In this document: one piece after another, positions 37,625-45,215 of the stretch | Layout of the letters: every line of letters starts with the position of its first letter | Numbering within the stretch: the first letter of the stretch is position 1 | Assembly: GCF_024498135.1 (NCBI RefSeq) | Contig: NZ_JANHOH010000004.1 | Span: forward strand, 186,001 to 250,000 | Direction of reading: 5' to 3' | Length of the DNA stretch: 64,000 nucleotides | Source of the DNA: Mucilaginibacter aquariorum | Lineage (GTDB): Bacteria > Bacteroidota > Bacteroidia > Sphingobacteriales > Sphingobacteriaceae | Translations under genes and position numbers: made by a program | The notes under the pieces: model-generated | What the model saw: the letters and a program-made list of their open reading frames with translations, nothing else | The model's database searches: none | What the model was told of the DNA's origin: nothing

Positions 37625-38322
37625 TGCGTAAAGGGTACATCCTGAAAAAAATAATAATCCTGGTATTGATATTAGCTTTACCGGGATTTTTATATTATTT
37701 ACTAACCGCAAAGGGCAAGAACAGGTACAAACCGCTGCCATTTTACGGCCCTAAAGAGGTTGCGAAAACCGGGCACAAGTTTCACGGAACCTACATCCCG
37801 GATACTATTTACCACAAGCTGAGCGATTTTACATTGCTTGATCAGGATGGTAAGCAGGTATCATTCAAAAACTTTGATAAGAAGATTTTTATAGCCAGCT
37901 TCTTTTATACCAACTGCCCAAACGTTTGCAACGCAGTAAACAAGAATATCAGCGAACTGGTATACGCTTACCGTAAAAACCCAATGGTTTACTTTACTTC
38001 GATAACGGTAGACCCGCAAAGGGATACGCCGCAGGCACTAAAGAAATACAGCGCTAAGTTTGAGGTAAATAAAAAATGGCTTTTCCTATCGGGCGATACC
38101 AGCACAACTTATAACCTTGCACGTAAAGGCTTTTTAGTAAATGCGGTGCAGGCCGATAAAGATAATTTTATATACAGCGATAAGCTGATCCTGATAGATG
38201 CCGAAAAACGCATCAGGGGGTATTATTCCGGAACATCGGCGGCCGACATCACCAAGCTTAATGATGAGATAAAAGTGCTGATAGCCGAAGAACTGCGCAA
38301 GGTTGATAAAGCGCTGTATTAG
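37624..38322 (+). CDS. SCO1/SenC-family copper chaperone, His ligand replaced
   Basis: 232 aa from ATG 37624; a longer frame to 37405 lies inside the previous gene. An N-terminal membrane anchor (IIILVLILALPGFLYYLLT) and a thioredoxin-like domain with the CxxxC motif TNCPNVC (Cys98, Cys102). SCO proteins insert copper in CuA with a third ligand, a His in a HS-x(3-5)-L-x-D block; the block here reads FIYSDKLILIDA with Tyr184 (codon TAC, 38173-38175), and there is no His nearby. It might be a thiol reductase or a Cu chaperone with changed affinity. Confidence 0.88.
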   Translation: MRKGYILKKIIILVLILALPGFLYYLLTAKGKNRYKPLPFYGPKEVAKTGHKFHGTYIPDTIYHKLSDFTLLDQDGKQVSFKNFDKKIFIASFFYTNCPNVCNAVNKNISELVYAYRKNPMVYFTSITVDPQRDTPQALKKYSAKFEVNKKWLFLSGDTSTTYNLARKGFLVNAVQADKDNFIYSDKLILIDAEKRIRGYYSGTSAADITKLNDEIKVLIAEELRKVDKALY

Positions 38323-38400
38323 AATCAAGAAATAAGAATCAAGAGCCAAGACGATAGCTCTTCATATAATAAACGAATCTCGACCCCTGCATCTTGATTC
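38323..38400. repeat. Short intergenic direct/inverted repeats (AATCAAGA type)
   Basis: GAATCAAGA occurs near 38322 and again near 38335, with its complement TCTTGATTC near 38392. Such AATCAAGA phrases look like spacer repeats; no gene fits. Confidence 0.4.
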
Positions 38401-38414
38401 CTGACTCAAACATT

Positions 38415-38990
38415 ATGACTGATAAATTTATATTTCGATTCGTAGCTGGCGTAACCATATTTGTTATTACTGTGGTTATTTTACTTAACCGCCACCTTAT
38501 ACCCGGCCCGGAAACGCCGCCCGCTTTTACACCCTACCTGCCTTTGCTGAATGCCTTTTTGAATGGTACATGTAGTGTATTGCTGCTAACATCATTGTAC
38601 TTTATAAAAAACGGAAACATAACAGTTCACAAGCGGTTAAATATTTTAACCTTCTGCCTGTCATCATTGTTCCTGGTATCGTATATACTATTTCATTACC
38701 TTATGCGTAATGATACTATATACGGTGATATTAACGGCGATGGCCAGCTATCTACAAGCGAACTGGCTGATGTGGGCAGTTTAAGGAAAATATATCTGTG
38801 GATACTTGTACCGCATATTGTACTGGCTGCGGGTGTATTACCGCTCATATTATTAAGTTTTTATCGCGGCCTGCAAATGCAGGTAGAAAAACATAAGAAA
38901 TTGGTAAGATGGGCGTTTCCTATATGGTTATTTGTTACAATATCTGGCGTTGTTGTATATTTGATGATAAAGCCGTACTACCATTTTTAA
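38415..38990 (+). CDS. DUF420/CtaM-like oxidase assembly protein with an EF-hand loop
   Basis: 191 aa from ATG 38415 (an upstream TTG is also open). About five helices with the DUF420 pattern: PAFTPYLPLLNAFLNGTC, His72 in VHKRLNILTF, His94 in YILFHYLM, His134 in LVPHIVLAA and His160 in KHKKLVRW. In Staphylococcus aureus the DUF420 protein CtaM is required for a heme-copper oxidase. Between helices 3 and 4 there is a perfect 12-residue EF-hand loop, DINGDGQLSTSE (residues 105-116; D, N, D, G, L, S, E at positions 1, 3, 5, 6, 8, 9, 12), so Ca2+ binding is plausible. Lies in the oxidase cluster. Confidence 0.88.
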   Translation: MTDKFIFRFVAGVTIFVITVVILLNRHLIPGPETPPAFTPYLPLLNAFLNGTCSVLLLTSLYFIKNGNITVHKRLNILTFCLSSLFLVSYILFHYLMRNDTIYGDINGDGQLSTSELADVGSLRKIYLWILVPHIVLAAGVLPLILLSFYRGLQMQVEKHKKLVRWAFPIWLFVTISGVVVYLMIKPYYHF

Positions 38991-38999
38991 TTGGCTAAC

Positions 39000-39275
39000 A
39001 TGAAAAAGTTAAAGTATTTATATCTCGCATTAGTTTTTGGTTTATTGGTGTGCAGTGTAGTGCCGGTAAAGGCGCAATGTGCCATGTGTGCTGCAACGGT
39101 AGAGAGCAGTTCAAAAAACGGTAGCTCTAAAGCCAACGGCCTAAACAATGGTATTATGTACCTGCTTGGTGCACCTTACCTTGCAGTTGCTGTAGTAGCA
39201 TACATATGGTATAAAAAATACCGCCGTAAAGATGTAGACCTTAATATGCGCAGCGAGAAGCTTAACCTAAACTAA
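39000..39275 (+). CDS. Small membrane protein with CxxC motif, oxidase-cluster associated
   Basis: 91 aa from ATG 39000; a TTG at 38991 would also fit. Signal-like N-terminus (LVFGLLVCSVVPVKAQ), then QCAMCAATVESSSKNGSSK with the CAMCAAT motif, then a second helix (GIMYLLGAPYLAVAVVAYIWY) and a basic cytosolic tail (KKYRRKD). The CxxC after the first helix would lie on the periplasmic face. Cys pair and the position at the end of the oxidase cluster suggest copper or thiol chemistry; function not established. Confidence 0.7.
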   Translation: MKKLKYLYLALVFGLLVCSVVPVKAQCAMCAATVESSSKNGSSKANGLNNGIMYLLGAPYLAVAVVAYIWYKKYRRKDVDLNMRSEKLNLN

Positions 39276-39316
39276 GCCGATCAATTCCTGCATCTTCATT
39301 CATATTTCGTTTTATA

Positions 39317-39979
39317 ATGATAGAATCCCAAACGCTTGATTTTTTAAAAGAGCTTGTCGAAAATAATAACAGGGAGTGGTTTCAGGCTAATAAAGAAAGA
39401 TACGATAAGGCCCGCGCAAATGTAATTGAGCTTGCCACTAATGTTATTACCAAACTACACAAGGTAGACCCCAGCGTTAGCGCCGACCTTGATCCTAAGA
39501 AATGCGTGATGCGCATTTACCGCGATATCCGCTTTAGTAAAAATAAGATCCCATATAAAAATAATTTTGGCGTAAGCCTGCCAACCTTGGGGTCTAAATT
39601 AGGTGGGGTAGAATACTATCTGCATATACAACCCGGTAAATCATTTATAGCAGGTGGTTACTGGATGCCCGAGGCTGAACACCTGAAAGCCATCCGCCAG
39701 GAAATAGACTACAATGCCAATGATCTTAAAAAAATAATTGACGATAAAGAGTTTGTAAAACTTTTTGGCGAGTTTAGGAAACAGGACCAGTTGAAGACAA
39801 CTCCTAAAGGTTATGATGTTGATAACGAAAATATTGATCTGCTAAAGCTAAAAAGCTTTATTGTTTCGCATCCTTTAAAAGATAAAGAGTTGATGGGCGC
39901 CGGTGCTGCCGACGAGATAGTTACCATGTGCAGCAAGGCATATCCACTTAATATTTTCCTGAAAAACGCAATTGCTTAA
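39317..39979 (+). CDS. DUF2461 family protein
   Basis: 220 aa, cytosolic. Matches TIGR02453/DUF2461: LDFLKELVENNNREWFQANK (residues about 7-27), VMRIYRDIRFSKNKIPYKNN (about 65), YYLHIQPGKSFIAGGYWMPE (about 95) and EADLD-like segments. Function unknown; widely found across Bacteroidota and fungi. Not obviously tied to the oxidase genes upstream. Confidence 0.9.
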   Translation: MIESQTLDFLKELVENNNREWFQANKERYDKARANVIELATNVITKLHKVDPSVSADLDPKKCVMRIYRDIRFSKNKIPYKNNFGVSLPTLGSKLGGVEYYLHIQPGKSFIAGGYWMPEAEHLKAIRQEIDYNANDLKKIIDDKEFVKLFGEFRKQDQLKTTPKGYDVDNENIDLLKLKSFIVSHPLKDKELMGAGAADEIVTMCSKAYPLNIFLKNAIA

Positions 39980-40000
39980 TATATTTAAATCCTACATATC

Positions 40001-40828
40001 ATGAAATTCAAGTATTTATTTTTTGCCGTTCTGCTCGTTTCCGCACTGCAATCGTGCGTGGTGATGTCGCCTAAAAAGCACAAAGCTCTACTGGCCGAGC
40101 GCGATTCATTATCTGCGCGTACCACCACACTGGAAGAGCAGGTATCTAAGCTGATTGCTGATACATCGCGTATCCGCCAGGAGCTTGCTGCCCTTAAAGG
40201 CAACTACAGTGGCTTAAACGATAAATACAACGCCCTGGATAAAAACTATAACGCCAGTTCGTCAAAGGTTACCCAATTATCTACCGATCTGCAAAAACGC
40301 GAAGCACGCCTGAAAGAGGTGGAAGAAATTTTGCGCAAGCGCGATGAAGCAACAAACGCCCTTAAAGATAAGTTGCAAAAAGCCTTGCTTGGGTTTCAGC
40401 AGAGTGGTTTAACGGTTGATATCCGTAACGGTAAAGTATATGTATCCTTAACCGATAAATTGCTGTTCCCATCGGGCAGTATTGTTATTGATGAAAAAGG
40501 TAAACAAGCGCTTAAGCAACTGGCAGCAGTGTTAAACAAAGAAGCGGACATAAATATTGCGGTTGAAGGCCATACCGATAATAAAAAGATAAAAAACCTT
40601 GGCCAGATCAAAGACAACTGGGACCTGAGCGTGTTGCGTGCAACATCGGTAACCCGTTACCTTACCGAAACCGAGAATATCGACCCTAAAAGGTTAACGG
40701 CTACAGGTAAGGGTGAGTTCCAGCCAATTGATACCGCCACAACCGCCGAAGCACTGTCTAAAAACAGGCGTATAGAGATAGTACTTACCCCAAAACTGGA
40801 CGAGCTATACAACCTGATTACAAAATAA
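40001..40828 (+). CDS. OmpA-family lipoprotein with coiled coil
   Basis: 275 aa. Lipoprotein signal ending SALQSC (Cys at about 19). Residues 25-120 form a coiled coil (ERDSLSARTTTLEEQVSKLI, KREARLKEVEEILRKRDEAT). The C-terminal OmpA domain (about 140-265) carries NIAVEGHTDNKKI and the peptidoglycan-binding NWDLSVLRATSVTRYL. Links outer membrane and peptidoglycan. Followed by a strong terminator at 40864-40896. Confidence 0.92.
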   Translation: MKFKYLFFAVLLVSALQSCVVMSPKKHKALLAERDSLSARTTTLEEQVSKLIADTSRIRQELAALKGNYSGLNDKYNALDKNYNASSSKVTQLSTDLQKREARLKEVEEILRKRDEATNALKDKLQKALLGFQQSGLTVDIRNGKVYVSLTDKLLFPSGSIVIDEKGKQALKQLAAVLNKEADINIAVEGHTDNKKIKNLGQIKDNWDLSVLRATSVTRYLTETENIDPKRLTATGKGEFQPIDTATTAEALSKNRRIEIVLTPKLDELYNLITK

Positions 40829-40863
40829 TATAGTCCATCAAAAAATAAAATTGTCCATAAAGT

Positions 40864-40896
40864 AAAAAATCCTCCATGTATTGGGGGATTTTTTTG
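40864..40896 (+). terminator. Terminator of the OmpA-family gene
   Basis: AAAAAATCCTCC pairs with GGGGGATTTTTT around CATGTATT, followed by T residues (40864-40896). Confidence 0.75.
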
Positions 40897-40982
40897 TAAT
40901 AAGTGTGGTTTTTACATTAAATAATTATAAATGGTTTATATATTCGTAATACAGAAATCATTTATAAGCTTATCCCATAAGC

Positions 40983-42647
40983 ATGCCTACAGAAAAACAT
41001 ACCTATATACAAATACACCCGGCAGATAATGTTCTGGTGGCATTAACCAATCTTGCTGCCGGTACCCGGATAAGCTTTAACGGGCACACTTTTGCCCTGC
41101 TTACTGCTGTCGAGGCCAAACATAAATTCAGCATTACGCCGCTGGAAACAGGGGCCTCTATTTACATGTATGGCGTATTGGTTGGTAAGGCTTGTGAATA
41201 TATACCCCAAGGCACAGCCTTAACGGTAAATAATATAAAACATGCCTCAAGCGATTTTAAGCTGGGCGAACGCAAAACAAATTGGGTAGTGCCCGCCGTT
41301 GCTGAAACTTATCGGGGTAAAACCTTTATGGGCTTCCATCGGGCAGATGGTTCTGTGGGTACGGCTAATTACTGGTTGGTTATACCGCTCGTTTTTTGCG
41401 AGAACAGGAATATTAATGTTTTAAAAGAGGCGCTATCGGCTAAATTGGGTTTTGCTAAACCACGAGGATATGAGAGCGAGGTGGACAGCCTGGTAGAAAT
41501 GTATCAGTCGGGTAAATCGACTGCAGAGATCTTGCAGGCCAACCTGCAATTATCGCCAGAGGGGCAAACATCCAAGAAGTTATTTGAGAATATAGACGGA
41601 ATAAAATTCCTGAACCATGATATGGGTTGCGGTGGTACCCGTACCGATTCAGATGCTTTATGCGGTTTATTGGCCGGATACATTACACATCCTAATGTAG
41701 CTGGTGCAACAATACTTAGCCTGGGTTGCCAACACGCACAGGCTGGTATATTACAAGCCGAAATTAAGAAACGCGATCCCAATTTCAGCAAGCCTCTGGT
41801 AATGCTGGAGCAGCAAAAAATAGGTACCGAAAGCAAATTGCTACACGAAGCTCTTAAGCAAACCTTTGCCGGGCTAATGGAAGCCAATAAACAACAACGC
41901 CAGCCTGCACCGCTATCAAAGCTTTGCATTGGGTTGGAATGCGGAGGGTCGGATGGCTTTTCGGGCATATCTGCCAACCCAACATTGGGGTATTTGTCAG
42001 ATATTTTAGTTGGCTTGGGTGGTACTGTAGTACTATCCGAGTTTCCGGAGCTTTGTGGTGTGGAACAAGAGTTAGGCGATCGTTGTACCGACGAAACCGA
42101 AGCCTTAAAATTTATGGATCTGATGCGCACTTATAACGCGCGCGCCGAGGCTGATGGTTCGGGCTTTTATGCCAATCCATCACCCGGAAATATAAGGGAT
42201 GGCTTAATAACCGATGCCATAAAATCTGCAGGGGCGGCAAAGAAAGGTGGCACCTCGCCGGTAACCGATGTGTTGGATTATCCGGAAAAGGTAACTAAAC
42301 CCGGATTGAATTTACTATGCACCCCCGGCAGCGATGTGGAAAGCACCACGGCCGAAGTAGCATCGGGCGCCAATGTGGTTTTGTTTACTACGGGTTTAGG
42401 CACACCTACCGGCAACCCAATAGCCCCGGTAATAAAAGTGGCTACCAATACCGCTGTGTTTAACAGGATGCCCGATATTATTGACATTAACTGTGGTACT
42501 ATTATAGAAGGCGAGGAAACCATAGAGCAGTCGGCTACCCGCATGCTGGATTACGTGATAGAAGTAGCCAGCGGCCTTAAGCAACCAAAAGCGGTAATAT
42601 TAGGGCAAGACGATTTTATCCCCTGGAAAAGAGGGGTTTCATTATAA
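40983..42647 (+). CDS. UxaA-family dehydratase (altronate/galactarate type)
   Basis: 554 aa. An N-terminal SAF domain (residues about 10-90: NVLVALTNLAAGTRISFNGH) then a D-galactarate/altronate dehydratase C-domain: GFHRADGSVGTANYWLVIPL (about 118), LNHDMGCGGTRTDSD (about 215), SLGCQHAQAG (about 248) and GLECGGSDGFSGISANPTLG (about 315), with the conserved Cys residues of this Fe2+-dependent family. The neighbours (SDR, FAH-type hydrolase, amidohydrolase lactonase) make L-fuconate or a related deoxy-aldonate the likely substrate, giving the 2-keto-3-deoxy acid. Substrate is inferred. Starts a four-gene operon. Confidence 0.88.
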   Translation: MPTEKHTYIQIHPADNVLVALTNLAAGTRISFNGHTFALLTAVEAKHKFSITPLETGASIYMYGVLVGKACEYIPQGTALTVNNIKHASSDFKLGERKTNWVVPAVAETYRGKTFMGFHRADGSVGTANYWLVIPLVFCENRNINVLKEALSAKLGFAKPRGYESEVDSLVEMYQSGKSTAEILQANLQLSPEGQTSKKLFENIDGIKFLNHDMGCGGTRTDSDALCGLLAGYITHPNVAGATILSLGCQHAQAGILQAEIKKRDPNFSKPLVMLEQQKIGTESKLLHEALKQTFAGLMEANKQQRQPAPLSKLCIGLECGGSDGFSGISANPTLGYLSDILVGLGGTVVLSEFPELCGVEQELGDRCTDETEALKFMDLMRTYNARAEADGSGFYANPSPGNIRDGLITDAIKSAGAAKKGGTSPVTDVLDYPEKVTKPGLNLLCTPGSDVESTTAEVASGANVVLFTTGLGTPTGNPIAPVIKVATNTAVFNRMPDIIDINCGTIIEGEETIEQSATRMLDYVIEVASGLKQPKAVILGQDDFIPWKRGVSL

Positions 42648-42653
42648 CTACAT

Positions 42654-43418
42654 ATGTTTAGCTTAAAAAATAAACATGCGGTAATAACAGGCGGCGGTAG
42701 CGGGATAGGCAGGGCCATATCGCTATTATTTGCCAAACAAGGCGCCACCGTGCACATCATTGAGTTAAATGCTGATGCAGCCGCGCAAACTATTGAAGAC
42801 ATTAAAAACAACGGCGGTAGTGCATTTGGCTATTCTGCAGATGTAAGCAAGCAAGAACAAGTATTGGATGTATTTAAAAAAGTGAGCAAGGTTGATATAC
42901 TGGTAAACAACGCCGGTATTGCCCATGTTGGGAGTCTGGAAGGAACAACAGAAGCCGACCTTGACCGAATATATAATGTGAATGTTAAAGGCGCTTATAA
43001 CGCCTTATATGCAGCCATCCCGCTGATGAAAGCCAATGGTGGCGGTGTTATCCTGAACATGGCGTCTATAGCGGCAATTGTAGGTATTACCGATAGGTTT
43101 GCGTACTCTATGAGCAAGGGTGCTATTATGGCCATGAGTCTTTCGGTAGCACGCGATTATTTGGCAGATAATATTCGCTGCAATACCATTTCCCCGGCTC
43201 GGGTACATACCCCGTTTGTAGATGGTTTTATAGCTAAGAACTATGCTGGCCGCGAGGATGAGATGTTTGAAAAACTATCAAAAAGCCAACCTATTGGCCG
43301 GATGGGTAAACCCGAAGAGGTTGCAGCACTGGCTTTATACTTATGCTCGGACGAGGCAGGCTTTATTACGGGCTGCGATTACCCGATTGATGGAGGCTTT
43401 ATTAAATTAAATAATTAA
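42654..43418 (+). CDS. Short-chain dehydrogenase, 2-keto-3-deoxy-fuconate dehydrogenase-like
   Basis: 254 aa. Classical SDR: cofactor motif VITGGGSGIGRAIS (about 12), NNAGIAHVG (about 84), catalytic Ser in LNMASIAA (about 134) and YSMSKGAIMAMS (Tyr and Lys about 147-151), then SPARVHTPFVDGF. Acid residue after the second strand (IIELN) favours NAD. In the non-phosphorylative L-fucose route the second dehydrogenase is an SDR that oxidises 2-keto-3-deoxy-L-fuconate at C4. It is 6 bp after the dehydratase. Function by context. Confidence 0.87.
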   Translation: MFSLKNKHAVITGGGSGIGRAISLLFAKQGATVHIIELNADAAAQTIEDIKNNGGSAFGYSADVSKQEQVLDVFKKVSKVDILVNNAGIAHVGSLEGTTEADLDRIYNVNVKGAYNALYAAIPLMKANGGGVILNMASIAAIVGITDRFAYSMSKGAIMAMSLSVARDYLADNIRCNTISPARVHTPFVDGFIAKNYAGREDEMFEKLSKSQPIGRMGKPEEVAALALYLCSDEAGFITGCDYPIDGGFIKLNN

Positions 43419-43454
43419 ACAACCTATTAGTAAAAGTGATTTGACGAGGGAGCA

Positions 43455-43509
43455 AAAATCACTAAACCACTAAACCACTAAATCACTAATTCAATAAATC
43501 ACTAATTAA
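43455..43509. repeat. Tandem AATCACTA/CACTAAAC repeats
   Basis: Imperfect copies of CACTAAAC/CACTAAAT occur about five times between the SDR stop and the next start (43455-43507). Low-complexity intergenic repeat within the operon; no hairpin. Confidence 0.5.
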
Positions 43510-44367
43510 ATGAAACTGATAAGATACGGTGCAGCGGGTAAAGAAAAGACCGGAGTTATAATTGACGATATTAAATATGATACATCGGCCTTTGGCGAAG
43601 ATTATAACGAAGCTTTTTTTGAAAATGATGGACTTAACAGGTTGCAACAATTTATAGAGTCGAATAAAGGGGCGTTAACTAAAATTGCTAGTGGCGAACG
43701 TTTAGGCAGCCCTGTTGCACGCCCATCTAAAATTGTTTGTATCGGCCTTAATTATAAAGACCATGCCGAGGAAACTAATGCGCCTTTGCCATCAGAACCA
43801 ATAATATTCTTCAAATCTACCACTGCCCTGGTTGGCCCTAATGATGATATCATTATCCCTAAAAACTCGGTAAAAACCGATTGGGAGGTTGAGCTTGCCG
43901 TAGTGATCGGCAAAAAAGCATCATACATTGAAGAGAGTGAAGCAATGGATTATGTAGCCGGTTATTGCCTGCATAACGATGTATCGGAAAGGGAATTTCA
44001 ACTGGAGCGTAACGGCACCTGGGATAAGGGTAAAGGTTGCGATACATTTGCGCCCATCGGCCCATTCTTGGCTACTGCAGATGAAGTGAAAGATGTACAT
44101 AACCTGCACCTTTGGTTAACCCTAAACGGTAAAACAGTGCAGGATGGCAGCACATCTAACCTGATCTTTAATATCCCATATTTAGTAGCTTACATCAGTC
44201 AGTTTATGACTCTGTTACCGGGCGATATTATTTCTACAGGTACGCCTGCGGGTGTTGGCCTGGGCATGAAACCACCGTTATATTTAAAAGCCGGCGATGT
44301 GGTTGAGTTAGGGATTGACGGCCTTGGTGAAGCCAGGCAAGTATTAAAGGCTTATGCGAAAAATTGA
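43510..44367 (+). CDS. FAH-family hydrolase (2,4-diketo-3-deoxy-fuconate hydrolase-like)
   Basis: 285 aa. Fumarylacetoacetate hydrolase family: KIVCIGLNYKDHAEETNAPL (about 77-96), PIIFFKSTTALVGPND (about 97), metal-binding Glu/Asp in DWEVELAVVIGKKA (about 124) and FAPIGPFLATADEV; end SLGTPAGVG-like block reads ISTGTPAGVGLGMKPP. In Xanthomonas the FAH-family enzyme of L-fucose catabolism cleaves 2,4-diketo-3-deoxy-L-fuconate to pyruvate and L-lactate; this role is inferred from the cluster. Overlaps the next gene by 14 bp. Confidence 0.9.
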   Translation: MKLIRYGAAGKEKTGVIIDDIKYDTSAFGEDYNEAFFENDGLNRLQQFIESNKGALTKIASGERLGSPVARPSKIVCIGLNYKDHAEETNAPLPSEPIIFFKSTTALVGPNDDIIIPKNSVKTDWEVELAVVIGKKASYIEESEAMDYVAGYCLHNDVSEREFQLERNGTWDKGKGCDTFAPIGPFLATADEVKDVHNLHLWLTLNGKTVQDGSTSNLIFNIPYLVAYISQFMTLLPGDIISTGTPAGVGLGMKPPLYLKAGDVVELGIDGLGEARQVLKAYAKN

Positions 44368-45184
44368 CAGCCACCAGCATTTTTGGTTATATAACCCGGT
44401 AAATCATGCTTGGATAAACGATGATATGCGGGTTATACAACGTAACTTTTTACCTGCCGATCTGCAGTCCATTTTGCAGGAAAATGGTATAGAAGGTTGT
44501 GTTGCTGTGCAGGTAGACCAAACAGAAGCCGAGAATGAATTTTTATTGGATCTGGCTGAGAAGAACAGCTTCATAAAAGGGATTGTTGGATGGATAGATT
44601 TGCAGGCAGATAATATTGAAGAGCGTTTGCAATACTACAGTAGTGTAAAGCCCATGAAAGGCTTCCGGCATATTTTGCAGGGTGAGCCAGATGAAAAATT
44701 TATGCTGAATAAAAAGTTTAAGCATGGAATAGGTTTATTAAACCAATACGGATTTAGCTACGATATACTTATAATGCCCAACCATCTGCCTTATGCAAAA
44801 GAGTTTGTAGCGGCGTTTCCTGAACAACGATTTGTAATAGATCATTTGGCTAAGCCCTATATAAAAGATAAAAGGATAAATGGCTGGAAAGAGGATATTC
44901 AAGCGATAGCCGCGTTCCCCAATGTATACTGCAAAGTATCGGGCATGGTAACTGAAGCCGATTGGGCTAACTGGAAAACCGAAGATTTTGTGCCTTACCT
45001 CGATATTGTGTTTAACGTGTTTGGTGCCAGCCGGATAATGTATGGCTCAGATTGGCCCGTGTGTAATGTAGCCGGCGGTTATAAAGGCGTATTAAAAGTT
45101 ATTGAAAATTATGTTAGCCAATTAAGCCAAACCGAACAGGAGCTATTCTGGGCTAAGAATGCTGTAGATTTTTATAAATTGTAA
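44354..45184 (+). CDS. Amidohydrolase family protein, L-fuconolactonase-like
   Basis: 276 aa. Starts with the metal-site motif KIDSHQHFWLYNP (HxH, residues about 5-8), has GIVGWIDLQA and KGFRHILQGEPDE (about 100), FVIDHLAKP (about 165) and the terminal MYGSDWPVCNVAGG with Asp (about 237). This pattern is that of the COG3618 group, which includes L-fuconolactonase and L-rhamnono-lactonase. It hydrolyses the lactone formed by sugar dehydrogenation to the aldonate used by the dehydratase. Last gene of the operon. No sugar dehydrogenase or transporter is in the cluster. Confidence 0.88.
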   Translation: MRKIDSHQHFWLYNPVNHAWINDDMRVIQRNFLPADLQSILQENGIEGCVAVQVDQTEAENEFLLDLAEKNSFIKGIVGWIDLQADNIEERLQYYSSVKPMKGFRHILQGEPDEKFMLNKKFKHGIGLLNQYGFSYDILIMPNHLPYAKEFVAAFPEQRFVIDHLAKPYIKDKRINGWKEDIQAIAAFPNVYCKVSGMVTEADWANWKTEDFVPYLDIVFNVFGASRIMYGSDWPVCNVAGGYKGVLKVIENYVSQLSQTEQELFWAKNAVDFYKL

Positions 45185-45215
45185 ATATCGGGGGCGTTCT
45201 GTACCTTCATGCATT

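Noticed and set aside
41504..42130. 208-aa open frame on the - strand inside the UxaA-type dehydratase
   Set aside because: It is a shadow of a well-supported gene and its composition is unnatural.
43455..43509. Possible CRISPR-like array in the fucose-type operon
   Set aside because: Repeat unit is about 8 bp with no spacers of unique sequence; simple tandem repeat.
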